A DNA stretch of 64,000 nucleotides, taken from assembly GCF_001655675.1 (NCBI RefSeq), contig NZ_LYRP01000047.1, forward strand, positions 62,001 through 126,000, given 5' to 3'. How positions within the stretch are numbered: the first letter of the stretch is position 1; each line of letters starts with the position of its first letter. A program made the position numbers and the translations under genes. Origin of the DNA: Mangrovibacter phragmitis. Its GTDB lineage: Bacteria; Pseudomonadota; Gammaproteobacteria; Enterobacterales; Enterobacteriaceae. The notes beneath the pieces were generated by a model. The model searched no databases. It was not told the origin of the DNA and worked only from the letters and a program-made list of their open reading frames with translations. Positions 42,645-51,088 of this stretch are shown here, piece by piece.

Positions 42645-42720
42645 GGCCCCTTAGCTCAGTGGTTAGAGCAGGCGACTCATAATCGCTTGGTCCCCCGTTC
42701 AAGCCGGGGAGGGGCCACCA
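42645..42720 (+). tRNA. ileX: tRNA-Ile with CAU anticodon (reads AUA after lysidine modification)
   Basis: A 76-nt cloverleaf with acceptor GGCCCCT/AGGGGCC and encoded CCA, D arm GCTCAGTGGTTAGAGC, anticodon loop CTCATAA and T arm CCCCG-TTCAAGC-CGGGG. The body matches E. coli ileX except for the T-stem pairs. The CAU anticodon with these identity elements marks the minor isoleucine tRNA whose C34 is changed to lysidine by TilS, not a methionine tRNA. Confidence 0.96.
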
Positions 42721-42746
42721 GATTTTAGCTGTTAATACAGACACTT

Positions 42747-42774
42747 AAGCCACCCAATGCGGTGGCTTTTTTGT
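42747..42774 (+). terminator. Rho-independent terminator after ileX
   Basis: AAGCCACC/GGTGGCTT with a CAATGC loop and T6 tract, 27 bp after the tRNA. Confidence 0.92.
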
Positions 42775-42837
42775 TGCCTGAATTTTTAGTGGCGATGAAA
42801 TGGCGGTGGATTTTTTACCGCCACTTTCCTGAGCACA

Positions 42838-42862
42838 TAAAAAAACCCGCACACGGCGGGCA
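42838..42862 (-). terminator. Terminator of the 84-residue membrane protein gene
   Basis: On the minus strand CCCGCC-GTGT-GCGGG is followed by TTTTTT. It lies 40 bp after the stop of the gene at 42903-43157, which supports that gene as a real transcription unit. Confidence 0.85.
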
Positions 42863-42902
42863 GTAAGAGAAAATGATCAAAAGCATGCAGAAGTCATATC
42901 GA

Positions 42903-43157
42903 TCAGCCTCTGGAGCGATACAGATATCGGTAAATTTTCTTCGTCAGAAAAATTGCCAGAACTCCCAGCAAAATAGAAACAATACCGAGGAAAATCAGTA
43001 TCGAAAGAAGGTTGCTGAACAACCCTCCAAGGCTAGAAAAATCACTCAGCCGTGCAAATTGTTCCGGGGTCAGTACACGAATCACAATCTCCGGGATAGT
43101 TAGAAAGAAAACAATCACCACCAAAAAGTAAATTGCCGCCTTACCACTTTTTTTCAT
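42903..43157 (-). CDS. Small hypothetical membrane protein with two helices
   Basis: 84 residues, not recognised. A lysine-rich start (MKKSGK) leads into a first hydrophobic helix (AAIYFLVVIVFFLTIPEIVI), a short polar loop (TPEQFARLSDF), a second helix (LLSILIFLGIVSILLGVLAIFL) and a basic end KKIYRYLYRSRG. By the positive-inside rule both ends should be cytoplasmic. AAGGA sits five bases before the ATG and a strong terminator follows, so expression is credible. It is the first gene of the accessory region after ileX. Confidence 0.7.
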   Translation of the reverse strand: MKKSGKAAIYFLVVIVFFLTIPEIVIRVLTPEQFARLSDFSSLGGLFSNLLSILIFLGIVSILLGVLAIFLTKKIYRYLYRSRG

Positions 43158-43229
43158 TATCTTCCTTGCCCTTTCTAACAGTTATGGTCAATTATAAGCT
43201 CCGGTGATTTCAAAAGAAGTCACATCAGT

Positions 43230-43481
43230 ATGATTAACCGATTTTCCTCATTATTTATTGCCGGAACATCGATATATGGAAAGGCGCACTTTGCAGCTTG
43301 CGCTGTTAACAGATTGCGTTTTCAGGACCTGGAATATTATCACCTCCTGTATAAAGAAAATTTAGAAATGCTGTATTTTATAATCGAACCACATATGAAG
43401 AAAATCATTTACCAGATACAATCAGGAGATAACAAACCTGAAGTAATAGGTGATGCTTTATATGAGATTTTAAAAAAATGA
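43230..43481 (+). CDS. Hypothetical 83-residue protein, first of an overlapping pair
   Basis: Not recognised. It is soluble-looking, with aromatic-rich stretches (LEYYHLLYKENLEMLYFIIEPHMKK) and an acidic C-terminus; no signal peptide is obvious. No good ribosome-binding site precedes the ATG, which lowers confidence. Its stop overlaps the start of the next small gene as ATGA, suggesting a two-gene unit. Confidence 0.5.
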   Translation: MINRFSSLFIAGTSIYGKAHFAACAVNRLRFQDLEYYHLLYKENLEMLYFIIEPHMKKIIYQIQSGDNKPEVIGDALYEILKK

Positions 43482-43654
43482 AGCGGTTGGTTTTGTGGCT
43501 ATTACAGTCTTTTTTTTATCTCGTCCCTGCCATTTTCACTATTGTCGGAGCATTTATAATTCTTCGTTTTGTTCCCTTTCACCCGGGCGTGTTTGTCGTA
43601 CTGTGGATTATAATTGTTGCATATGTTTATATCCGCTACAGCAAGTGGACTTAA
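43478..43654 (+). CDS. Small membrane protein of 58 residues, translationally coupled
   Basis: A short frame: MKRLVLWLLQSFFYLVPAIF, then IVGAFIILRFVPF, HPG, and VFVVLWIIIVAYVYI with the basic end RYSKWT. It predicts two membrane helices around a short hairpin. The ATG overlaps the preceding stop as ATGA. Size, hydrophobicity and pairing recall small membrane toxins or stress proteins, but no family is recognised. Confidence 0.55.
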   Translation: MKRLVLWLLQSFFYLVPAIFTIVGAFIILRFVPFHPGVFVVLWIIIVAYVYIRYSKWT

Positions 43655-43976
43655 CCCATTCACATGAACGGGCCCATAACGTGACCTGGGTTAACCCAAT
43701 ACTCCTTGCTCCCCCGGCAATAAATAACGGTGCTTTACACTCGCACAAACAAAAAACCAAATTCAGACAAAACCTATATCCACTGGTTAAACCGAAAGGT
43801 GAAATACCCTTTTCCCGATATAAGTGAACCGGTTATTGCTACCACCCGCTGGCGCAAACCAGGCGGGTTCACTACAGCCAAAGCCGTTCCTGCTGCTATG
43901 CAACGCATTCCGGGGAAATGTTATTCATCTTTTTAGATACAGTGTTTAACCCTGTGAAGCAAAAGGACCCTGCGAG
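43655..43976. other. Gene-free region before the Rhs locus
   Basis: 322 bp in which I see no supported gene, terminator or named operator. It should contain the promoter of the adaptor-Rhs unit. Confidence 0.4.
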
Positions 43977-44429
43977 ATGCCCGACTTTTCACGTTGTAGC
44001 TTTACGGAAGGCAGTGTGGCGTTACCTGAAGGTTACCGCGACCGCACCGTGAACGTGCTGCTGGCGGGGGATGATGCCTCCCCTTCTTTGAATATCTCCC
44101 GCGATGCCCTGCAGGAAAATGAATTACTGGCCGATTATGTGACACGCCAGCTGGATACACTTTCCACCGGGCTGAAAGGCTGGGTACTGAAAAGCCGGGA
44201 ACCCGTGGCGCTTGGCCAGGATGCACTACCTGGAGAATGCGTGCTGGCAAGTTACCTGCGCGATGGCCGCCGTATCTGGCAACGCCAGGCTGTATTCGCA
44301 TTACAGGGTGGTCACGTTCTGGTGTTCACCCTCGCCATGACCCGCAAATTATCACCAGAGGATGAGGCCCTGCTCCGGCAGGTGCTGGAAAGCTACCAGC
44401 CCGCCGCCGACGTAACCACACAGCCATAA
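43977..44429 (+). CDS. EagR-type (DUF1795/DcrB-like) adaptor of the Rhs effector
   Basis: A 150-residue DUF1795 protein: DFSRCSFTEGSVALPEGYRDRTVNVLL at the N-terminus and SREPVALGQDALPGECVLASYLRDG in the middle. Proteins of this family encoded directly before prePAAR Rhs effectors are chaperones that shield the effector's transmembrane helices and help load it on VgrG of the type VI secretion system. It ends 12 bp before the Rhs gene, the expected arrangement. No other type VI genes are in the window. Confidence 0.88.
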   Translation: MPDFSRCSFTEGSVALPEGYRDRTVNVLLAGDDASPSLNISRDALQENELLADYVTRQLDTLSTGLKGWVLKSREPVALGQDALPGECVLASYLRDGRRIWQRQAVFALQGGHVLVFTLAMTRKLSPEDEALLRQVLESYQPAADVTTQP

Positions 44430-44441
44430 AAGGGATTTTTC

Positions 44442-47400
44442 ATGAGTGAAGCTGCACGCCTCGGAGACCCCATTGGGCATTCACATGCCCTGACCGGTAT
44501 GATTGCCGGCACCCTTGTGGGTGGGCTGATTGCTGCCGCGGGCGGTATCGCTGCCGGGGCACTGTTTACCGCAGGCCTGGCTGCATCCTGCCTTGGTGTG
44601 GGTGTGTTGCTGATAGGTGCCAGCTTTCTGGTCGGTTACCTCACCGGGAAACTGGCAACGGCCGCCCGGGATGGCCTTGCCGGTGCCGGAGCCGGGAGTC
44701 TGTCGCCCTCCGGGGCCATACAGACCGGTTCCCCCAACGTATTTATCAATGGTAAACCAGCAGCCATTGCCACAATCAGCCAGGTGTCGTGCAGCAAGGA
44801 TGGCCCGGCCATGCAAATGGCACAGGGCTCTGACAACGTATTTATCAACAAGCAACCCGCTTCACGTAAAGGCGATAAAACCAACTGTGACGCCCAGGTC
44901 ATGGAAGGTTCGGCTGATGTCACTATTGGTGGCGGTACCGCCACCACACTCCCCATCGACCCTGAAGTGCCGAACTGGCTGTACAAAGCTTCAGACCTGA
45001 CATTACTGTTCGCCGGGTTACTTGGTGGCGCGGGTGGTGCTGCCAGTAAACTGGGTGCTCTTGGCAAGTTATTCAGCAAACTCAAAGGCATCAACTGGTT
45101 CATGAAAACAGCCTGCCGCCTGGGTAAAGTCGCTATTGTCGCTGAGGCCGGTGGTATCATCGCCCGCCCGGTGGACATTATCTCTGGGCAGAAATTTCTC
45201 GCAGGTGATGATGACCTGGATTTTGTCCTGCCTTCCCGCTTCCCGGTTGAATGGCAACGCTACTGGCGCAGTGGTAACCCCGGCGACAGCGTGCTCGGGC
45301 GCGGCTGGAGCCTGTTCTGGGAAAGCTGCCTGATACCGTACCAGGATGGGCTGGTATGGCGGGCGCCGTCTGGCGACTACATTTCCTTCCCGGACGTTCC
45401 CCGCGGGCACAAAACCTACTGTGAAGCGGAAAAATGCTGGCTGATGCATAACCCGGACGGCACCTGGCAGGTTTTCGATGTCAGCGAACAGGCCTGGCAT
45501 TATCAGGCCCCGGCTGGAGAGCAACCCGGCCGCCTGGTCATGATGACAGACGCCACCGGTAACATGACTTCTCTGGTTTACACGGACGAGGGCCAGCTTT
45601 CCGGGCTGGACGACAGTGCAGGCCAGCACCTGAGTTGCCGCTACATCACCACCGCCAACGGCCTGCTCCGCCTGGCCTGCGTGTTGTTACACACACCCGG
45701 TGGCGATGTCCCGCTGGTCAGTTACACCTATGACGACGAAGGCCAGCTAAGCACAGTTACCAACCGTGCCGGTGAAATCACCCGGCAGTTTACCTGGCAT
45801 AACGGGTTGATGGCAGGCCACCAGGACCGACACGGGCTACTAAGTGAATACCAGTGGCAGGAAATTGAAGGCTTACCCCGGGTCACTGCCTGGCGGCACA
45901 GCGCCGGTGAATCCCTCTCGATGTTTTATGACTTTGCCGGTGGTGTCCGCCGGGTGGTGCGCGATGACGGGAAACAGGCTGTGTGGCAACTGGATGATGA
46001 CGATAACGTCGCGCAGTTCACCAACTTCGACGGGCGCAGCCTGGCCTTTCTCTACGAGCAGGGCGAACTGTGTGGTGTGATCCTGCCCGGTGGCGGGCAG
46101 CGCCGTTGTGTATGGGACATCTATGGCCGGTTACTCAGTGAAACAGACCCACTGGGTCGCACAACCACCTGGCAGTACTCACGCAACACTGACCGGCTGG
46201 TCTCCGTCACCTGGCCGGATGGCAGCCAGGAGTTCGAACAACACGACCAGCAGGGCCGGCTGACACAACAGACAGATGCACTGGGCAACATCACCCGCTA
46301 TCACTACCCGGATGAGGAAGACAGCCTGCCATCTTCTGTTATTAACGCACTGGGTGGCGAGGTAAAACTGGAATGGAACGCGCAGGGCCAGTTGCTGCGC
46401 CATACCGACTGTTCCGGCAGTATCACCACGTATGCCTGGGATGTGTTTGGTGAACTGACCCACAGCACAGATGCCGAAGGCAACCTCACACAATACCAGC
46501 GGGACAGAGCGGGCCGCCTGCAACGGCTCATCCACCCGGATGGCAGTGAAGAACACTTTTTCTGGAATGCGCGCGGGCAGTTAACCTGCCATCAGGACCC
46601 GCTGGGTAGCGAAACTCACTGGCAATATAACCAACTGGGGCAGCGAACCGCCGTCACTGACCGTATCAACCGTACCCGCCGCTGGCACTATAACGCGCGT
46701 GGCTGGCTCACCCGTCTGGAAAACGGCAATGGCGGAGAGTACCAGTTCAGTTACGACCCGGCAGGCAGGCTTACCGGGGAGCGCCGCCCGGATAATACCG
46801 ACCATTTCTACCATTACAATGCTCAAGGCCTGTTATCTGAACACCGGGAGACCGGCCCACAGAACAGCAGCGCACAGCCTTCACAGCGGGTGCATCAGTT
46901 CCGCTATGACGAAGCGGGGCAACTCTGCCTGCGCAGCAACGACAGTGCCGTCTGGCAGTACCAGTACAGCGCAACCGGCCGCCTGAATGAGGTTTCGCGC
47001 ACTCCCACTGCCGCAGGGGCTGAACAGGGTATTGAGCCAGACCGCGTGCAACTGCACTACGACAGCGCCGGTAACCTGCTGTCTGAACAGGGCGTGAATG
47101 GCAAACTGGATTATGAATGGGATGCGCTGGCGAATCTGCTGTCCCTGGTCCTGCCCCAGGGCGACCAGTTACAGTGGCTGTATTATGGCTCAGGGCATAC
47201 CAGTGCCATCAAATTTAACCAGCAACTGGTCAGTGAGTTCACCCGCGACAGGTTACACCGCGAAACCGGGCGCACGCAGGGCTCACTGTTTCAGCAACGG
47301 CAGTATGATGAACTGGGCCGCCGCCGCTGGCAAAGCAGTTTCCGTAACGGGAAAATCAGCAAACCGGAAGAAGGCCTGCTGTGGCGGGTGTTCCGCTATA

Positions 47401-48680
47401 CCGGCCGTGGTGAGCTGGAAGGGGTGAGTGATGCGCTTCGTGGCGAGATACATTACGGCTATGATGCCGAAGGCCGCCTGCAGCAGCACACGGAACCCCG
47501 GCAGAGCCTGCGCAGCCGCCACCTGCATTACGACCTGGCCGATAACCTGCTGGGTGAAGACCCGCTCAGTTCCGGTGGTGCCCGGCAACAGCCCGCAGCC
47601 ATTGTGAGCAACCGCCTCACCACCTGGCAGCAGTTATTTTACCGCTATGATGCCTGGGGTAACCTGGTCAGCCGCCGTCATGGCCAGCATGAGCAGCATT
47701 ATACGTATGATGCCGACAACCGCCTGATAAGCGCCCGTGGCCGTGGCCCGGAAGGCGAATTCACCGCACACTATCATTACGATGCCCTGGGCAGGCGGAT
47801 ACGCAAAACCGTCGATTACCGCAACCGGGGAACGGAAACCACCCGTTTCCTGTGGCAGGGCTACCGCCTGCTGCAGGAGCAACGGGATAACGCCACCCGC
47901 CGCACCTGGAGCTATGACCCGGCCAGCCCGTGGGCGCCGCTGGCTGCCATTGAGCAGGCGGGGAACGCACCGCAGGCCGACATTTACTGGCTGCACACCG
48001 ACCTGAACAGCGCACCGCTGGAAGTCACCGATGAAGACGGTAACCTGCGTTGGTCCGGGCAGTACGACACCTTCGGGAAACTGCGCGGCCAGACACCCGG
48101 CAGTGCCGGGCTGCGCACCGGCGCGGCTTACGCCCAGCCCCTGCGTTTTGCCGGGCAGTACCAGGACAATGAAAGCGGCCTGCACTATAATCTGTTCCGT
48201 TACTATGAGCCGGAGGTGGGCCGGTTTACCACCCAGGACCCGATTGGGCTGGCTGGTGGGATTAATCTTTATCAGTATGCGCCGAACCCTCTGATGTGGG
48301 TGGATCCGTGGGGGTTAACTCCCGACCGTTTCCCATCCTGGATGGAGACAACCAGAGGGTATCAGAGACAGCATTTAATTCCTTATTCTTTGAAAGAGCA
48401 TCCATTCTTTTCTCGCTCTGGAATGGATATAAATGGTGCATCTAATATGATGCGCTTGCCTGTAGCCCCCGGAATTGATCCAAATCCAAATCTTGGTTTA
48501 CATAGAGGGTGGACAGCAGAGCATGCGGATTATAATCGTGAAATTAGAGCAGAGCTTGATGCTTTAGAACAGAAAGCCGTAAAAAATAACTGGGACTATC
48601 GACGAGCTCAAAGAGAAGTACTCAATTTGCAACATGAGAGAAGAGCTGGTTTTAAAACTGGAAGATATACGTGTGCTTAA
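44442..48680 (+). CDS. PAAR-Rhs polymorphic toxin with AHH-like nuclease tip
   Basis: 1412 residues. The N-terminus has the prePAAR motif AARLGDPIGHSHA, hydrophobic helices (about 18-72) and a PAAR domain (about 85-175) for VgrG tip binding. A long Rhs/YD-repeat core follows (about 250-1290; repeats such as YDPAGRLTG, YDAEGRL, YDALGRRI). The core ends with LRFAGQYQDNESGLHYNLFRYYEP and the self-cleavage motif DPIGLAGG...DPWGL. The 120-residue tip has QRQHLIPYS (His1311), GMDINGASNMMRLP and LHRGWTAEHADYN, the layout of AHH-type HNH nucleases with Gln replacing the usual Ala. Base composition falls sharply at the core-tip border (about 48316), typical of swapped toxin tips. Confidence 0.92.
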   Translation: MSEAARLGDPIGHSHALTGMIAGTLVGGLIAAAGGIAAGALFTAGLAASCLGVGVLLIGASFLVGYLTGKLATAARDGLAGAGAGSLSPSGAIQTGSPNVFINGKPAAIATISQVSCSKDGPAMQMAQGSDNVFINKQPASRKGDKTNCDAQVMEGSADVTIGGGTATTLPIDPEVPNWLYKASDLTLLFAGLLGGAGGAASKLGALGKLFSKLKGINWFMKTACRLGKVAIVAEAGGIIARPVDIISGQKFLAGDDDLDFVLPSRFPVEWQRYWRSGNPGDSVLGRGWSLFWESCLIPYQDGLVWRAPSGDYISFPDVPRGHKTYCEAEKCWLMHNPDGTWQVFDVSEQAWHYQAPAGEQPGRLVMMTDATGNMTSLVYTDEGQLSGLDDSAGQHLSCRYITTANGLLRLACVLLHTPGGDVPLVSYTYDDEGQLSTVTNRAGEITRQFTWHNGLMAGHQDRHGLLSEYQWQEIEGLPRVTAWRHSAGESLSMFYDFAGGVRRVVRDDGKQAVWQLDDDDNVAQFTNFDGRSLAFLYEQGELCGVILPGGGQRRCVWDIYGRLLSETDPLGRTTTWQYSRNTDRLVSVTWPDGSQEFEQHDQQGRLTQQTDALGNITRYHYPDEEDSLPSSVINALGGEVKLEWNAQGQLLRHTDCSGSITTYAWDVFGELTHSTDAEGNLTQYQRDRAGRLQRLIHPDGSEEHFFWNARGQLTCHQDPLGSETHWQYNQLGQRTAVTDRINRTRRWHYNARGWLTRLENGNGGEYQFSYDPAGRLTGERRPDNTDHFYHYNAQGLLSEHRETGPQNSSAQPSQRVHQFRYDEAGQLCLRSNDSAVWQYQYSATGRLNEVSRTPTAAGAEQGIEPDRVQLHYDSAGNLLSEQGVNGKLDYEWDALANLLSLVLPQGDQLQWLYYGSGHTSAIKFNQQLVSEFTRDRLHRETGRTQGSLFQQRQYDELGRRRWQSSFRNGKISKPEEGLLWRVFRYTGRGELEGVSDALRGEIHYGYDAEGRLQQHTEPRQSLRSRHLHYDLADNLLGEDPLSSGGARQQPAAIVSNRLTTWQQLFYRYDAWGNLVSRRHGQHEQHYTYDADNRLISARGRGPEGEFTAHYHYDALGRRIRKTVDYRNRGTETTRFLWQGYRLLQEQRDNATRRTWSYDPASPWAPLAAIEQAGNAPQADIYWLHTDLNSAPLEVTDEDGNLRWSGQYDTFGKLRGQTPGSAGLRTGAAYAQPLRFAGQYQDNESGLHYNLFRYYEPEVGRFTTQDPIGLAGGINLYQYAPNPLMWVDPWGLTPDRFPSWMETTRGYQRQHLIPYSLKEHPFFSRSGMDINGASNMMRLPVAPGIDPNPNLGLHRGWTAEHADYNREIRAELDALEQKAVKNNWDYRRAQREVLNLQHERRAGFKTGRYTCA

Positions 48681-48693
48681 TGAGAGGATTAAA

Positions 48694-49242
48694 ATGAAAC
48701 TATATAGCCTTGAAAGTCAAATTAATTCTGGTGGAGATGTAATTGATATCAGTGATCCTAAAGGAAGAATATCCTCTTACTTTATCTGGAGTGAAGGCAA
48801 TGGTAGCTTTTTGAATTTCATGACTCCACACGGGGTGGCGCAAAAAAAAATAAGATATTCTGATGTGTCTGAGTTGGATTTCCTTTCTGCTAATATTGGA
48901 GTACCAATTTTCTCAGAAAAAGCCATGAATGAAATTGATGATTTTATTCCAGGCAAGTTAGAATGGTATAAGATCATTATTTCATGCGAGGGACGTGATG
49001 TTGCTTGTAATTTATGCAAGGTAAATAGATATCTGAGTTTAATTGATAAGGATAAATCTTTCTTTAGAGTGCTAAGTGATGGAGAGAAGATTTTATCAAA
49101 GGCTGTATATAAAGATACTTTTGAGGATGATTTCATTATTGCGCGTGACGTTGATTTTAAAGAGCGCTTGGTTGTTTCTCAATCTTTTGTGGATTTTTGC
49201 CACTCTAAAAATCTGAAAATAAATTTTGATAGTCCGGTATAA
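48694..49242 (+). CDS. Putative immunity protein (Imm11/DUF1629-like) for the Rhs tip
   Basis: 182 residues from the ATG at 48694 (MKLYSLESQ), which has AGAGG six bases upstream. An earlier in-frame ATG at 48634 overlaps the toxin gene and lacks a ribosome-binding site. The layout fits Imm11: SELDFLSANIGVPIFSEKAMNEIDD, a middle Cys/Tyr-containing segment and the C-terminal DVDFKERLVVSQSFVDFCHSKNLKINF. Imm11 often accompanies AHH-type toxins. It follows the Rhs gene by 13 bp and shares its tip's A+T-richness. The family call is by eye. Confidence 0.75.
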   Translation: MKLYSLESQINSGGDVIDISDPKGRISSYFIWSEGNGSFLNFMTPHGVAQKKIRYSDVSELDFLSANIGVPIFSEKAMNEIDDFIPGKLEWYKIIISCEGRDVACNLCKVNRYLSLIDKDKSFFRVLSDGEKILSKAVYKDTFEDDFIIARDVDFKERLVVSQSFVDFCHSKNLKINFDSPV

Positions 49243-49269
49243 GATAAGGGGAGCTGGATAGATTACTCA

Positions 49270-49415
49270 TCGCTTGTTCATCACGGACTTTAATGACGCA
49301 CCGCTGGAGCGGCAGCTTTGGCCTGCTGTTCGGGTAGACACAGGACAGTGAAGGAATGTCAGCAACACAGATATAAGACCCCAAAGCGATCATTAGGCAG
49401 TGTCAGTGTTGTTGA
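49270..49415 (+). pseudogene. Decayed Rhs core sequence
   Basis: Near 49293-49320 the frame reads TDFNDAPLE, matching TDLNSAPLE of the intact Rhs protein (DNA at about 47998-48024), then breaks down with stop codons. It is the eroded end of a second Rhs core joined to the displaced tip that follows. Confidence 0.6.
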
Positions 49416-49958
49416 CATCGTTACTACGGCCCGACGATAAGCCGCTTTACCACCCAGGACCCGATTGGGCTGGCCGGTGGCTGGAACCTGTATCAGTATG
49501 CGCCGAATCCGCTGGGGTGGGTGGATCCGTTAGGACTTTTAAACGAATTTGATATTGCAGGATATGGCAGTCCTCTGCATGCTAAAGATGGCTTTAGTGC
49601 CCATGAGTTATTACAGAATGCTTGGTTAAGAAACAATGGAGTTGTATCTGGCAGAACATCAGGTATAGCCAAAGAAAATCCGGCAATTGCCTTACAAGAA
49701 AACAAGATGCATAAAACAATATCCAGCTTACAATCTAAATATGGATTACATAACCCTGTAGTTCTCAAAAACCAAACAGCAGTTGAAAATATAAAAAAGA
49801 ATACTGCACTAACCAGAAAAGGGATTTATATGGACTTAGTAAATAATAGAGGGTGGGAGAAAGTGAATGCTAAAAAGTATGCAACAAGTGTATCATTACA
49901 TCTACGCGAAGAAGCCTCAAATTTTGCCAAAAGTAATGGGTTAACAACATGCAAATAA
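49416..49958 (+). pseudogene. Orphan Rhs C-terminal tip with a different toxin domain
   Basis: The frame opens at 49416 with HRYYGPTISRFTTQDPIGLAGGWNLYQYAPNPLGWVDPLGL, a copy of the last ~40 core residues of the intact Rhs protein, and continues into a different 140-residue tip. The tip has AHELLQNAWLRNNG, SGIAKENPAIALQENKMHKTI and a helical C-terminus. The spaced His (AHE), Asn-Pro-Ala-Ile-Ala-Leu and second His fit an HNH/endonuclease VII-like nuclease, but I cannot name the family. It lacks a start of its own apart from a GTG at 49521 inside the core remnant, so it is a silent cassette that could be recombined onto the active Rhs gene. Confidence 0.8.
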
Positions 49959-50518
49959 ATAATTTTATAACACAAATAGAGCAACCAGACATTGGGGATG
50001 TAATAGGGCGAGTTGGTGGGAATATACCTAAAATCCTTGAGGTTAATAATAAAGAACTTATCAATATGAGATTTTATGCAACATTTCAAGATCCTGAAAA
50101 TAATGAAAAATATATTTCAATATTCGTCCCAAATGATTACAACACAATGATTGAAAAAAATATTTACCCTAATTGTTCTGTGCGAATTTTTCTTCATGAT
50201 AAATCAGAAGAAAGCCAAAAAGAAGATTTAACCATACAAACAATAAATAAATCAATCAATGATATATGGATATCGGGAGGAAAAAAGCGACACTTTTGGA
50301 TTTATCACACAAACTAACACCCCCAACTAATTCAAGATGAGAGCTACTATACAGAAAATCTTTTGAAAGATAATTATGAGTTTTACCTCCAACTAGATGA
50401 GGATTATTATACTGATAGTACTCTTAGAGGTAATTATATCTTTGGATATGGAGCCTTATATTTATATAGGAATAAATCATCAGGAAATATAATCGCAGGG
50501 TTTTGGCAGTTTTCCTAA
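49949..50518 (+). pseudogene. Immunity gene of the orphan tip, interrupted by an in-frame stop
   Basis: The first frame (49949-50317, 122 codons) overlaps the orphan tip by 10 bp and ends with TAA. The same frame then continues open for 66 codons to 50518, beginning HPQLIQDESYYTENLL and ending FGYGALYLYRNKSSG...AGFWQFS. These parts together look like one ~189-residue DUF1963-type immunity protein: GG early, LIQDE-YY, LQLDED and FGYGALYLY. A single ochre codon at 50315 therefore seems to have broken the gene, unless the 122-residue form still works. The family call is by eye. Confidence 0.65.
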
Positions 50519-50528
50519 ACTCATAAAA

Positions 50529-50557
50529 TATAGCCTCAATTAGATATCGAGGCTATA
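50529..50557. terminator. Dyad after the broken immunity gene
   Basis: A perfect 9-bp stem TATAGCCTC/GAGGCTATA with an 11-base loop, 10 bp after the frame ends. The downstream stretch is A-rich rather than T-rich, so termination on the plus strand is uncertain. Confidence 0.5.
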
Positions 50558-50731
50558 AAAATTGATTGTGAAAATAAATTTAAACATACAACCATATTCT
50601 ATGTAATAGGAAATGCAAAGAAGATGAAAAATCAACCATCACGACACTCATCTAAACTAGTAGTATATAAAATAAATTAAAAAATTAAAAAATCACCTCC
50701 ATAAATCACGCATAAACATAACATAAAAATC

Positions 50732-50773
50732 AATTAGCAATTAGCAATTAGCAATTAGCAATTAGCAATTAGC
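50732..50773. repeat. Heptanucleotide tandem repeat (AATTAGC)6
   Basis: Six perfect tandem copies of AATTAGC, followed by the imperfect unit AATAAAT, in very A+T-rich DNA (50560-50800). Because 7 is not a multiple of 3, copy-number change would shift any frame passing through it. It lies directly before the truncated acetyltransferase frame. Confidence 0.95.
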
Positions 50774-50800
50774 AATAAATTATCACAAAACAACCCAAAG

Positions 50801-51088
50801 CGATTTGAATGCGCAACCTGGAATGGTAATCGTCTTATCGGATTTTCGATGGGGCGTCCCACTTACCAGTCTTCTGGGCTCAGGCTTGATTACATAGAAA
50901 AATCGCCAGAAGCAAGCGGGCCACATTTAGACCTGACGTATCTTGCTCTCTATGCTTATGCTGCGCTATTAGGTGCCACCCATGTAAAAATAATGAATCC
51001 AATTAACAGTGATGTTCTGGATTATTACGAAAGCAAAGGCTTTTGTTATGATGAGAGATCCAATGGCTGTATTCGGAGAATTGTCTGA
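50801..51088 (+). pseudogene. N-terminally truncated GNAT-like acetyltransferase
   Basis: The frame gives RFECATWNGNRLIGFSMGRP, then LRLDYIEKSPE, LTYLALYAYAALLGATHVKIMNP and VLDYYESKGFCYDERSNGCIRRIV. This is the C-terminal half of a GNAT acetyltransferase, with the acetyl-CoA region and the YYE-KGF ending. The N-terminal half is replaced by the heptanucleotide repeat. The first ATG (50849) lies inside the conserved part. The stop overlaps the next gene as ATGA. Confidence 0.65.

Noticed and set aside
42645-42720. tRNA-Met because of the CAU anticodon
   Set aside because: Acceptor stem and body match the minor isoleucine tRNA ileX, whose C34 is converted to lysidine, and its location near rpoD is that of ileX.
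49243-49415. Insertion sequence remnant between the immunity gene and the orphan Rhs tip
   Set aside because: No terminal inverted repeats or transposase motifs; the recognisable part (TDFNDAPLE) is Rhs core instead.
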